Assembly (NCBI RefSeq): GCF_905475465.1
Contig: NC_062247.1
Span: forward strand, 10,540,001 to 10,604,000
DNA length: 64,000 nucleotides
Reading direction: 5' to 3'
Origin: Pieris napi
Lineage: Eukaryota; Arthropoda; Insecta; Lepidoptera; Pieridae
Shown: in pieces, positions 22,495 through 34,429 of the stretch
Numbering within the stretch: the first letter of the stretch is position 1
Layout of the letters: every line of letters starts with the position of its first letter
The notes under the pieces: model-generated
The model's input: only the letters and a program-made list of their open reading frames with translations
What the model was told of the DNA's origin: nothing
The model's database searches: none
Position numbers and translations under genes: made by a program

Positions 22495-23025
22495 ATAACT
22501 AGCGGCCCCCCGGTTTCGCACGGATATTTTACGTCGGATGAAATATTAACAAAATTATAAACATTGTTTGGATATTATTATTTTAATGATTTTTTTTATT
22601 TCTATTAGTAATTAGTGTTATTTAAAATTAGTTTTAAAATTTTGGTCCCTGTGGCAGTGTAGACAATGTTGCCAGTATTTTCTTATTCGTTTAGCGAGGA
22701 AAGCACCAGATCACTAGTACTATCTTCCAGGCGCCAACATAAATCTTTAATTAGCGCCTGCGCACTTGCACCTCGCGGCCTAAAAGCCCCTTATATTATT
22801 AATTATTATTATTACTACGTCGGTATTGTTAATACTATATATCCGTGTTCTATATAATGTTTGTAAAAATATCATATCTACAAAAAAAAGCCATCAAGTT
22901 TATTAGGACAGAGTTTTGATGTAAGCGATATTTGATGTTCTTTTGTTTTGTGGCAGCAAAATAAATTGATTTTTAGGAGCTTCGTCTCGCGATATAAAGT
23001 TGGCCATTAGTAAAACTTTATTTTC
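22495..23025. other. Transposon-like fragments
   Basis: At 22500 the phrase CTAGCGGCCCCCCGGTTTCG resembles the head of degraded RTE-like repeats. At 22660-22800 a GC-richer patch with a 63-codon plus-strand frame (from 22666) shows no recognisable domain. Confidence 0.3.
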
Positions 23026-23310
23026 GTCAAGGCAAAATACAAAATACCATCCGTATCACCTCGACGCCCGTCGTTACACAACTGAGCGTTTTTTAAGTTT
23101 TTGCCGCGCACCACCACTATGTGGAACCAGCTGCCCACTGAAGTATTTCCGAACCAATTCGACTTAGGGTCCTTCAAGAAAAGAGCGTACCAATTCTTGA
23201 AATGCCGTCAACTCACTTGCGAGCCTTCGGGCAGTGTGAGTGTCCATGGGCGGCGGTATCACTTAACATCAGGAGAGCCTCCTGCCCGTTTGCCTCCTAT
23301 TACATAAAAT
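23026..23310 (+). pseudogene. LINE reverse transcriptase C-terminal end and 3' UTR, family A
   Basis: Translation includes TMWNQLPTEVFPNQFDLGSF, then KKRAYQFLKCRQ, the conserved end of CR1/Jockey-like reverse transcriptases in insects. The tail AGGAGAGCCTCCTGCCCGTT follows. The 5' part matches 27815-27930, where AAGGCAGAATACAAAATACC and CACAACTGAGCGTTT are shared. Confidence 0.75.
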
Positions 23311-23933
23311 AAAAATTCGTACGTTGATCCCGAGGTTTAGTCTTGGAAGTTGATAACCCGAAAATGTTTTTAACTGGAAATTGAAACCGTTTAAATGAGA
23401 TTAGATGAGGTGGGATCATCGGTATACTAGTTGACTAGCATCCCAGCCGTGATTACAATTAAATTGCTCTTCAATACCTCAATAAGTAACCCATTGCATG
23501 CTCGGAGAGCTTAAATTTCTCAGAAGAATTTTTGGAATTCCGATTTTTAACGTCACTTCAGAAGGGTTTAATGAATTTAAATATTCCTGTAGATAATGGA
23601 CTGCTTCTTCGATAATGTGACGGTGATCGATATGTATTTTTTATTTAGCCGAGGACAAGCAATAAAAGTCCTTTTCGTGCAAATTCTCGATGTTTATATG
23701 ACTAACTAACTAGCTTAATTAGCCAAGCCTTTTAACTAAACAGCGCCGTTTAACTACCGGCCTGTAAGATATTAGCCAGTTGGTCAAACAGCTAGGCTAT
23801 ACCTTGCTGGTTTAAGTGTTGCACGTTTTACAAAGTTAGCCATTGTAACGGCAATATACTTACTAAGCAAATGTCCATTTAAAAAGTTTTGACGTTTAAA
23901 CTACACTAGATAGATAGAAATGTCTTTAATAAA

Positions 23934-23975
23934 TGAGTAAGGGTCTGAGAATAAAGTGAAGTGAGTAAGGGTCTG
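23934..23975. repeat. Direct repeat of TGAGTAAGGGTCTG at the MITE edge
   Basis: The 14-bp word lies at 23934-23947 and again at about 23962-23975. The second copy is the true left edge of the MITE with its TAA; the first is 28 bp upstream. Confidence 0.8.
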
Positions 23976-24187
23976 TTTCACAATGTACGGATAAGTTCTA
24001 CATAAGTTCCAAATTAGCTATTTATGACTTATTGGTAGGATAAACATAGCGTTATTTGTCACATAAATTCCATCATAAGTTATGAGTCCGATGAATGTCA
24101 AATAGCACAATTTATCTTCCAAATAGTGTGTTGTTTATGTGTTGCATAGCTATTTAGTAATTTATCCATACATTGTGAAACAGACCC
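23969..24187. mobile_element. PIF/Harbinger-type MITE (219 bp)
   Basis: Terminal inverted repeats GGGTCTGTTTCACAATGTA with one mismatch soon after, flanked on both sides by TAA (23966-23968 and 24188-24190). A 3-bp TWA duplication and a GGGTCTGTTT terminus fit PIF/Harbinger (Tourist-like) elements. No coding capacity. Confidence 0.8.
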
Positions 24188-24190
24188 TAA

Positions 24191-26740
24191 GAATATCAAA
24201 TAAATTTATAATTAGTTATAAAAAGGTTTAGGTTTTATGTTTCCTTGATTTGTTTATCTTTTGTTTATAGTTTTATTTTTATATTAAGTATTCTATTGTT
24301 TTCTATTAAGTTACTGTAAAAATAAAATAAAACTATACTAATAAATTTGAAAATTTAATTTTTGTGTTTTTAATTTCCACTTACTTACGTATTTTGACCA
24401 GTTTTAGGACTAATCAAAAGGATGTTTTTTTAAGTATATATTACCGCAAGTCTAGAAAGCACAATAGAGGCAACATTACACATAAAACATTTGATATATT
24501 ATAAAATTCGTTTAAACTGCTATTATTTTATAATTGAAATTTATTTTTTAGCTAGATGTATGTATATACATTTCTATTACATTAAATCCCTAACTTTGTT
24601 ATATCAGTGTATAACCAGAAATATTTTAAATAACTCCTTTGAAAACTTTACGTTAAGTGTCATTAGTTACAAAATACTCATTATTTCAAAGGCCATTGTT
24701 ATTCAGCGTTAAGAGACAAAGGGCTAATTTGAGCTGAACCAGCCGAACCTTAGAATGCTGAGAAAGACTTATTATTCAATTTGTGAAAGATTAAAACCTC
24801 TTTTGGAATTAAAATTTAAGAAATAATTATTTTGAAAAACGAATACGTTCCGAAATTGCATCTTTGGTTAAATGGTCACAATTTTTATGCAATAAACATA
24901 AAAAAGAAACTAAAAGCTTTTATCTAATATTAAGTTTTTCAACATGAAATATCACTTTCCGCGGTTCAATTCTAAAAGTCATTTGGTAGTTATCAGGAAA
25001 GTTTTCTGGGAGTTTGAAAATTGGTAATTTCATGCGACGCAATATTAAATTTTTTGTTGTTGCATGTATAACCAAAGTTGTTTAAAGACAATTTTTTTTT
25101 ACTTTTAAAATTACTGTAGCTACATAAATCAGAAAGGAAACGCTCTCCAGCTTTTTTTAGGCGCCATTCTTCCAATATGGCGGCGATGGCGGTATCAGAA
25201 AGGGCACATCAAAATCTATAAAATTACCATTTTTGAAACCTCCCGGAAAAGTTCCCAGGTAACCATTATTTATGAAAGTTCAGGACACACTCAAAGATAT
25301 TTTCAGAAACTGAAATAGCTTACGAAGAATAAATAAGGTCTTCCGCTGAGTATGATACACTTGAGATTCGAGAGGCACTCAAACTTCCATATTTTATTAA
25401 ATCCAAATAATGCTTAAAAATCTTTTGTTATACGAAGTGCTTTTTAACAGATAAATATTAACGTATTAAATTGAGATAAATACCAATTAAATAAATACGA
25501 TTTTTATCTATATAATTAAAGAAAGAAACATTGGTATATTTGTAATGATTAAGTCAAACTGCCTACTGAATTGATATAATCCCACATTATTTCTGAGTGT
25601 AATAGGCTGTATTTATTGCAAAAGTATTATAAACTATAAATGTCTAGCTCCGTGAAGGCGGGACAAGCCGCTTGTATGTAATAGACACTAGCTAAATTTT
25701 GATAAATAAAAACCATTTATGAATAGTTCTTTAGTCTCAACTCAGATTAGAAATCCTAACGTTAATTTTTGTTAAAGTAAAACTAACGAACTAAACATCA
25801 ATGCTAACTAGAGTATGGATCAAAACTAAAAGCTTATTGCAAAAGTTAATTGGTAAATGTTTGTATCGTATGAATATACCATGTTATTGAAACTGAAAAG
25901 CTATTAAATTTCAGCAAAATATTCATGAACAGTACTTGCCGTGGAGCAGAATAATAGCGTTATTAATCAAGAGATACACTTATGCTTTAGTCTCGCAGCC
26001 GCTTGAATTTATCAAACCGTTTACAGGCGTGTCGAGAATATACCCTACGGAGCTGAGTTAAAACAAAAGACGCGCGTGCCGTGTATGCACCCATAACTAA
26101 GTGATACGCATTGTTCGACGTTTAAACACATTCGAACGTTGTTAGTAAATTTTTTTGAAGAAAGAACGTTGGGTTAGACAAATGACAATAAGGGACACTA
26201 TTTGATGAACTATCTCGAATCGCCGTAACAATATGTGGAATCAGATAGTAACTCAAATTTCTTGTATAGAAAAAGTTTGACGCATGTCGAGTATTATTCC
26301 TTGAATAATAACAATCGAGTAACAATATATCAGTTGGAAGCACAAAGAACCAACGATAAAATTAATTTAAAAAAAAATTGGGAATCCGTTCTTCTTTCTT
26401 GCCTGTCTGCAAAAACTTTTACTGGATCCTGGTGCGCAGGTTCATATTTTATTTGCTTGCCAAATATTCCATTATTTAAGCATAACTGATTCTTATTTAG
26501 AATTGATCTTTATAAGTTTAGCGGTACCGCCCTGCTATCGCTTATATCGCTTCGTTGACTCGGAGCGAAGAGAACATTTTTCTTTAAATGAATTTGTGGC
26601 GATGGTTAGTTTAAGGCGAAGAAAGTAAGTGTAAGGAAACAAAAGAATAAGAATTTAATTATTAAAATACATTTATTTCAAATATTTGGCGTTTGATTTG
26701 CATCTTTGATTACTGTTTTTATCATGGCCAATTCCCACAC
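24191..26740. other. AT-rich stretch; weak features only
   Basis: At 25140-25205 there is a short GC-richer piece with ATGGCGGCGATGGCGG but no exon signals. At 26030-26095 there is another small GC-richer patch. Nothing codes convincingly. Confidence 0.4.
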
Positions 26741-26744
26741 GATA

Positions 26745-26840
26745 TTTTATAGAGAGAAAACTCTAAGGCATAATCGTGATTCAAACGCACGACCTCGTTA
26801 GACAGTATCACGCAGAAGGCCTAAACTGCTATATTCGTCT
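26745..26840 (-). repeat. Decayed SINE head
   Basis: The plus strand reads ATTCAAACGCACGACCTCGT, then AGGCCTAAACTGCTAT. This resembles the reverse complement of the SINE head (GAACCTACGACCTCAGGG ... AGGCCAACACTGCTC) in decayed form. Confidence 0.4.
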
Positions 26841-26924
26841 AACTAAAATGTATGGAAAATTTATAAACTTAAAAAAAAATCAAAATGAATTAATTTCTAC
26901 GACAGCTTTAGTAAAATAGCTATC

Positions 26925-27166
26925 TAAAGAAAAACGCTTTTTACCGGATTAAAGTTATCACAGCTGCAGAGATACTTTTTGACATTCAACATCTTTTGTC
27001 TTCAGTCACCGTAACCACGCACGCTGTAAAGCACGCGAAACGTCGGATAAATTTAAAATTATGTCAAATAGTTGTAAATTTATAATAATACATAACTTTA
27101 ATCCGGTAAAAAGCGTTTTTCTTTAAATGTGTAATAAGGGTTATGTTAATCAAAGACAATACTAAA
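26925..27166 (+). mobile_element. ORF-less Penelope-like derivative, copy 2
   Basis: A left tip of about 34 bp (AAAGAAAAACGCTTTTTACC then GGATTAAAGTTAT) is the reverse complement of the right tip (27092-27125). Between them lies only the element's 3' UTR, matching 890-1035, with no coding part. Beyond the right tip, 27126-27166 matches in reverse the left flank of copies 1 and 3 (GTTATGTTAATCAAAGACAA). It behaves like a short palindrome-ended derivative of the PLE family. Confidence 0.8.
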
Positions 27167-27174
27167 ATACCTAT

Positions 27175-27739
27175 CATTTTATGATATTATGTTAATCAGA
27201 AATCCAAGTAATCCATCCGATTACGGTATTATTAAATTTTTACGTGATTGAGCTTGCAATGATACAGTTGATTGATAATTATTAATTCATCAGGATTAAA
27301 TTAATGTAACTCGCACAAATGGCTACCAAAAATTAACTTCAAATTTATCAACGTGTCCTTTCATATTATGTTAATTAACAGAATACTTAATTATCTGTTT
27401 TAACAATGTAGAGTTTAATTTGAATGTTACGTCTCTCGATGTGTTTAGAGCCCGGGAAATCCGATAAGAAAATTGTTTCGGCAAAGAGTGTAGCTCCGCT
27501 TCATTTGTATTATTAAGCCGGAAATTCGTTACTAAAAAATTCTTTTTTTTAATTAATAATAATAAAAAATGGGATTTATCTAATTGTGGCAAAGCCTATG
27601 TTTTTGATCTAAAAGATGAGTTTATCATAAGAGTTGTCACGTAACTTAATATTTAAAAATTCTGAATTCATTTGAAATAAAATGAATAAGTGCTGTTGAC
27701 TGTGGTCATCTCTAGAAGTTGCGTAAGATCTCTCTGCAT
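27175..27739. other. AT-rich stretch, no feature seen
   Basis: No frame with recognisable content. Confidence 0.4.
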
Positions 27740-27945
27740 CTTCTACCTCATTTACCACGGAGTTCAAAAGAGTTGTTCGGACTGATACCTGCAGCTGAGT
27801 TTCATCACCGGACGTCAAGGCAGAATACAAAATACCTGTATCACCTTGACGTCTGTATTTCCACAACTGAGCGTTTCTTAATATAATTTTTGCCGCGAAA
27901 CATTACTATGTGGAACCAGCTGCCCACTGAAGTACTTCCATCTGA
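27740..27945 (+). pseudogene. LINE reverse transcriptase C-terminal remnant, family A
   Basis: Translation reads ELFGLIPAAEFHHRTSR ... YLYHLDVC, then a stop, then FLPRNITMWNQLPTEVLPS, the same reverse transcriptase end as at 23026-23310. Broken by a stop and truncated at the right. Confidence 0.7.
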
Positions 27946-30719
27946 TCGTCTTTGGGGCGGGACATAGTTCAATGGACTATATAAAGTGATAAGTGTAAAT
28001 AAACATACGTATCATTTGCTTTATACAGCAAGTCCAAACTTCAAGTCGCACACATAATCATTCAAAAAAAAAATATTGGTTGTTTGTAAAGTAGGTTTAC
28101 GATCGAGATGTTTACGTGATAACGTCTTATTGGTGATATAAGTTATTGGGAAGTAAGGAATTAATGAAGATAACAATTTTTTCAAATTTTAAATTAATTC
28201 TATCGTTTTATTCACACTTTTGATGATAAATTTCGGGTGTAAAATGACAAGTTTACTTATTCGACTATGATATACATTTTTCTTCATACATTCACGGAAT
28301 GACTGGCAGCGCTCGAGATGAGACGGGAGATCGGTCCGTCTCTCTCTCGTTATACCTGCGATCGCGCTCGTGAGGTTTTGGTGTGACACAAGTTTCTGAA
28401 CATGTCACCCGACTAAAACGATTTAAAGACGTTATCACGTCAAAAATAGTACACAAGAACAGAGTGTCTTCCCCTTAATAGTTTAGTGTCTGACTGTTGT
28501 GTGAAATTATTTATTAGTCTTAAGTTAGGTTTAATGATGTCTTTGCGCAGAGACAATTTATAAAAATAAATTACCACACAAATATTTGTACACAATTAAT
28601 CAGAATGAGAATGGAGTCTAGGATGTCCTCTATAGACTGAGTAGAAAAAATAAGTCAGATTGTGACTATATATACAAAAAATAACCTAAAGATCAATCAA
28701 GAAAGAAAGTTAGAAAACATCTGAAGAACAAAATAAAATAATGATAATAATGGAACGCTCTTTGCGAATTCGCTATTATCCCTAGCAGAGAATAAATAAG
28801 AGGGCTCCGTCTTTACTCTCGTAAACGTTTATAATGTAAATTAACTTTTATTTTTTCAACGTTAATCTCGTTATAATTATGATGAGAAAAACAAAATATT
28901 CTATGCTGTAAATGAAGCAAGTATTTCTTGTCAAGAGTATAATGAGTTGATGTTATATTAAACGTTTATAATTTCTCTACTGTACACGTGTTAACGTCAG
29001 TACGGACGCATTTATATCTATTTCATTTACAAAAACAATGTCGGCCGACTCTGCCTACCAGCCGAGATTTTTTTCTAAGATAATCCAGTACGTTTAGACC
29101 ATTCAGGACCAACCACTAAGCCACTGATGAATCTTGCAATTTCTTAAATATAATACAAAAACACAATTCTGTCGTGACTAAAAATCAGTAGTTTTTATTA
29201 AAATCCACTTTTAGTAATAATGCTGTTGTAGTCCTGTCAATCATTATAAATATATATATATATATATGTATACCTATAGTTAGTTATCTTCTTAACCACA
29301 ATAAATATGTTAAATATACGATAAGTCTAAACAAAATGTTTTAACGAATTTTCCGCCCCATCTGAATGTACACAGAATAATAAAAAATCTCGTACAACGT
29401 GTAATTTTGTGTGTGTAGGTATCTATGAGCCGATCTTGATGTGGTGTAAAATGAAGCCCATAAAATGGCTATAGACGAGAGACCTGAAGTCCAATGGATA
29501 GTTTGCATGATAGATAAGAAGCTACCCTTTCTATTCTCCATTAACATAGCCATTACTAGTTTTTATTTATTAACCTAATCTAACCTAACCTATGTTTCTC
29601 TTTTTTATTATCATGTGAATACAGAGGGAATCCCACTTGATACAACGGGAACAAAATACCTGAAGATAACTCAACCTTTTGAGTAATTGAAACCGGTGTA
29701 ATTATAAGTGCGGTAACTGGGACACACGGTCAAAGTGCCAAAACATTATAGATTACTTGGACTGATGTGAATGATGAATGTTCATAGCATTATTTTAGTT
29801 TAGGCTATTTACTTTTGGAACATGAAGTCATCATATTACTTATAAATACTTATTTTTTTAGTCGCTCTGAGCGATATAGTTCAATAAAAAATTAATACAG
29901 TTGAAAAAAGTTCTTTGAGGATTATATTTTACTTAATTAGTTCCACTAAGCTTTATTAATAGCAGTATTAAACACGTTATGTATGTTCAAATTATACCGC
30001 TGTATATGTAATGTAAGGAAAACATAATATTTAATATTTTCCTATACAAACTCTTTTCTTTTTTTTTCTTCGACGATGTTTAATTTTGTCACATGTTTTA
30101 ATTTTTTAATTTTATTATTTTATTTTATAAACCTAGAATATAGGCTTTAAATGTTGTTTCTTTTGTATTCACAGGTGAGAGAATAATTTGTAAATATATA
30201 TTTTTTATTAAATGTAAATTTATAGATATTTCTTTTGTAAATAAAACTTTTGTATTCGCAGAGAAACGCAGTTGCGCCTTATTTATCCCCAGTACTCGTA
30301 TAAGCGATTGACCATTATATATAGAGTAACTAAGAAGGTCCACATCGTACATTAGGAAAACACTTCTATGACCGATTAACTCATTATTGAGGCTCTTTGT
30401 TCTATGATAGATTCAGCTTGTTCATGATAATGAAATAACCATTGTCTTTGTTCACACAAAACTTGACTGTGTGTGACTAACGCGTTGCAAAAAATTGTGA
30501 GTCGCATTTAAAATTCTATTTAAATATGAATATTCGTTTCCAAATGTATTTTTTGCTTAAACGAGTTTAGGACGACTTACGTACGACTTATACAAGTTAA
30601 TGTGTTACATTATATTCTAAATAGCGCTTTTTCATTAGATCGGATTTTACTGATCGGCTTGATTCTCTCTCTCTACGCAGAGACATTGCGTCACTTTGCA
30701 TTTTCTATACAGTGTACTA
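27946..30719. other. AT-rich; GC-rich CpG patch at 28290-28390; TA microsatellite at about 29250
   Basis: The patch 28290-28390 contains GATCGCGCTCGTGAGG and a CTCTCTCTC run. On the minus strand GATCGCAG|GTATAA could be a donor, so a non-coding first exon or promoter is possible. At 29249-29268 there is a short (TA)n run. At 29574-29593 four CCTAA-like units occur. Nothing else stands out. Confidence 0.35.
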
Positions 30720-31022
30720 CGGTGAGTGTTGTGAATAATTGTTTGGGTTGATCCCTGTTGTATTCAACGTCACCTTGATGGCTGGAAGGAAGTCTTCCAC
30801 AGTCCGTTACACAAGGCATTTTCTTTTGTGATCTAGCGAACTGTGGAATCGACTTCCGGTGGAGGTCTTCCCTGAGAGATACAACCTCCAACTATTCAAA
30901 ATTCGAGTGTACTCCTCCCTCAAAGGCCGGCAACGCACCCACTAAAAATGGGTGTCTATGGGCTGCGATGACAGCCCTTTTTGGGCGTCCCGCAGGCACG
31001 TTTGCCCCCCTATTATATAAAA
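30720..31022 (+). pseudogene. LINE reverse transcriptase C-terminal end, family B
   Basis: In shifting frames it reads ELWNRLPVEVFPERYNLQLF and KIRVYSSLKGRQRTH, followed by the GGGTGTCTATGGGCTGCGAT tail shared with 12832-12990. The upstream part (30720-30830) carries the matching region with frameshifts. Confidence 0.7.
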
Positions 31023-31488
31023 AAAATAGGGTACGACTGCTAATTTTTATAAGTATTGATTATTAATATATTTACGTAAAAAAGGCGTAGGAACTTTGTA
31101 CAAGTTTTAAAAAATACAAAATTTCGCAATTAATTAATTAAAAAATGATGAATAAATCAATTTATTATACATACTAAAATATATACACAACGACCGTACT
31201 AAATCATTACTAAAATTTTCCAGCGTTTGAGATCTAATTACATATTCATACGATGCTTGTAAATACATTGTTACTTCAAGACAGGCTGATACTCTTATGA
31301 ATAATTTCAATAATTAAACACAATTGTATCTAAATTATCGTTAAAGGTCTTTACACGTCACAAGGTCAACGTGTAATTAAAACAAAACTCACGCCAACGT
31401 TACTTATTTTATTCACCTTAGTATTTTCCATAATAACGTGCTATTTGTTATAATAGCTTATGAAGGGAAGAATCACTGTATTGATATC
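31023..31488. other. AT-rich stretch, no feature seen
   Basis: No frame or shared repeat. Confidence 0.45.
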
Positions 31489-32693
31489 TAAATACTTACA
31501 AAATACTAACAAGTTTTATAGACTGGCAAAACAATATTGAAAAGTGAATTATATAATTTTTTAAAAAGGAATGTTGAATTAGAAAATAAGATATAATCAT
31601 TAAGACATTCTAAAATCAAAACTTTTTGGTAATTGAGTTATTATTCGTTACTATGGTTGACAATTTGCGATGAGAACAGGACAAGACTTTAATTTGTCTT
31701 CACAGATGTCAAAATACTTACTAAGCAGTTTTATAGAATGGCAAGACAATATTGACAACTGAATTATGGAATTTTTCAAAAAGGAATGTTGAATTAGAAA
31801 AACAAGCGAAATTGATTGGGACATTTTAAAATCAAAACTTTTAGGTTATTGCAGTGTATTATTTGTTACTACGGCTGACAATTGGCGATGACAACAGGAC
31901 AAGACCATTTAAAGACTTTAATTTGTCTTGACAGATGTCAAAATGCTAACTTAGCAGTTTTATAGACTGGCAAGACAATATTGAAAACGGAATTAAGCCA
32001 TTTTTAAAAAAGGAGTTTTGAAATAGAAAAATATGAGATAATCATTGGGACATTCTAAAATCAAAACTTTTTGGTTATTGTGTAAGTATATTATTCGATG
32101 ACAACACCATTTAAAGACTTTAATTTGTCTTGACAGATGTCAAAATACGCACATAGCAGTTTTATAGACTGGCAAGACAATATTGACAACTGATTTAAGC
32201 AATTTTTAAAAAAGGAATTTTGAATTAGAAAAACAAGCGAAATTGATTGGGACATTTTAAAATCAAAACTTTTAGGTTATTGTGTTATTATTCGTTACTA
32301 TGATTGACAATTGGCGATGACAACAGGACAAGACCATTTAAAGACTTTAATTTGTCTTGACAGATGTCAAAATGCGTACAAAGCAGTTTTATAGACTGGC
32401 AAGACAATATTGAAAACGGAATTAAGCCATTTTTAAAAAAGGAATTTTGAAATAGAAAAATATGAGATAATCATTGGGACATTCTAAAATCAAAACTTTT
32501 TGGTTATTGTGTAAGTATATTATTCGATGACAACACCATTTAAAGACTTTAATTTGTCTTGGCAGATGTCAAAATACTTAGCAGTTTTATAGACTGGCAA
32601 GACAATATTGAAAACGGAATTAAGCCATTTTTAAAAAAGGAATTTTGAAATAGAAAAATATGAGATAAACCTTGGAAAATTTTAAAATCAAAC
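31489..32693. repeat. Tandem array with alternating long and short units
   Basis: About five and a half units. Unit starts, set at CAGATGTCAAAAT, fall at 31703, 31932, 32134, 32361 and 32563, with a diverged first unit from about 31489. Spacings are 229, 202, 227 and 202 bp, so a 429-bp dimer repeats. Short units lack a roughly 25-bp stretch around TGATTGACAATTGG and have their own variants (GAAAACGGAATTAAGCC, AAATATGAGATAATC). Long units have ACAAGCGAAATTGATTGGG. Unit junctions carry TTGACAGATGTCAA, a small palindrome. No coding capacity. Confidence 0.9.
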
Positions 32694-33489
32694 AACGAAT
32701 TGTGTGACGTCAACGTTTTAAAATTTACAAGGTCTTTACTAGCTATTGTAAAGAAAATGATCAATTAGGACGTTTTAAAGAAAGAAAACTTAAATGTAAA
32801 CGACTTGAAGCATATGACGATATAATAGATATACTATAGATGAAGACATCTAATTACTTGATCCAAATGCCCGCAACTATAAATAATTAGGGTAAAAACT
32901 TATATGTCTTAGGTTTAAAGACTTTATTTCTCAAAAAGACAAAAAAATGTCACTTACATGAGATTAATACTCTAGATTAACATAACATTGTAGTCGTTCT
33001 TAAAATAATCACAATAAAATATAGTCGTACATGCAATAAATTCAAAAATAAAAGTAAACAAAGAAATATGAATTAAAAGTAATTATAAGAAATGAATTTA
33101 AAAGTAATTTTGTTTAACATATTTACTTAGCTTCGATTTGAATGAATTGATAGAAGTAATATTTTTATATCTGTGGGTAGTTTATTATACAGCTGTATGT
33201 CTTGCCAATGTTATTAATATCATTAAGTGACTCTATGTTTACTTTCCACATTCATTCGATCAAATATCATATTATGTTAGACTATCTGGCTACAATCTTC
33301 GCTTTGAGCGCTGTACAGTGAGCGATACTGCCATGTCAATTTGACAATTTCATATTAATGAATGAAGTTATTGCAATGTTGCCATATCCAAGCCATCTTC
33401 CACTTATATTCCACTGAATTTACTTCTGTACCCTTTTGTTTTTTGTAGCTTTCTAACTCAAAATACTTTCTTTATTAGTAACTAAGTAC
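32694..33489. other. AT-rich stretch, no feature seen
   Basis: A GC-moderate spot at 33290-33350 shows no exon signals. Confidence 0.4.
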
Positions 33490-33635
33490 AATTATGAACG
33501 TCAACAGAAAAGTTAAATATTAAATTGATTCTAAGTTTACATTTACTACCAGTTCGGAAGTCAAGGACTCAGAGGGGGCAAGAAGAACTGGCAAGAAACT
33601 CTCCGCCACTCTTTTCTGATTTCTGGGTCTCCGCT
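33490..33635 (-). repeat. LINE-type tail, family C
   Basis: The minus strand reads AAAAGAGTGGCGGAGAGTTT, then CTTGCCAGTTCTTCTTGC and AACTGGTAGTAAATGTAAAC, matching 35570-35665 in the opposite orientation with an expanded middle. A common 3' tail of a non-LTR element. Confidence 0.65.
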
Positions 33636-34185
33636 TCATCTGGGTTCCCGTTCTTTTCGCCCAAATTCCTAATTCCCAGAGCTTTATTTGAGGAGATTTT
33701 CAAACTTGTATTGAAGTTTGGTTCGAGTTAAATGAAAATCATAATTATCTATGAAATAATAATTTTCGAGGATTTTAAGTTTTATTTAAATGTTTGGTCG
33801 CGTATTTAATTTATTTATTATATAAATTGCTAACGGTCTTGGCTTCACCAACTAGAGATAATGGTCGGGTATTTTAGATTAACGGAGAAAAAGACATGTG
33901 ATAACGCTCTCAATAATCGTGTTATAACTGTCAGATATCGTGACTGATAACATGTTAACGTACGTCACGCGTTAGTCGCATGTAAAATTATACGAGTATA
34001 CTATGACCTTATGACGTCATCATTGATGCTTTTATGAACGATATGAATATATAATAGTCTCGCTTGTATCATAACAATCGTTTAGACATTGCAATGTATT
34101 CTTAGATATTTATAAATATATTATTTTAATTACATTAATTACGCAATTTTATTACGTATAATGTGAAGATAGTGAACAAATCAGT

Positions 34186-34424
34186 CCTGCGATTCTGTAA
34201 CTCACTTTTCGAACTTACACAGCGGTTTTCGCATCAGCGGTCGCTCTCAAATCAGTCGTGAAGCAGTCATTTTGTGATTTGGCATTCTGATAAACAATGA
34301 ACTACAAGCTCCCACCTTTTCAGAATGCCAAATCATAAAATGACTGCTTCACGACTGATTTGAGAGCGACCGCTGATGCGAAAACCGCTGTGTGAGTTCG
34401 AAAAGTGAGTTACAGAATCGCAGG
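34186..34424. repeat. Near-perfect 105-bp inverted repeat (hairpin)
   Basis: Left arm 34186-34290, right arm 34320-34424, loop 29 bp. I count two mismatches in 105 bp. The arms start CCTGCGATTCTGTAACTCAC and end GGCATTCTGA. The arms may extend by CAGT/GGCTG to about 34182 and 34428 with one more mismatch. CAG termini fit hAT-type elements, but I find no 8-bp target duplication. It is either a foldback transposon or a source of hairpin RNA. Confidence 0.9.
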
Positions 34425-34429
34425 GCTGT

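Noticed and set aside
29574..29593. Four CCTAA-like units resembling the insect telomere repeat
   Set aside because: Only two units are exact and the run is 20 bp. This length arises by chance in AT-rich DNA.
31489..32693. CRISPR-like regular repeats
   Set aside because: The units are contiguous, about 200 bp long and similar throughout, with no spacers, and the genome is eukaryotic.
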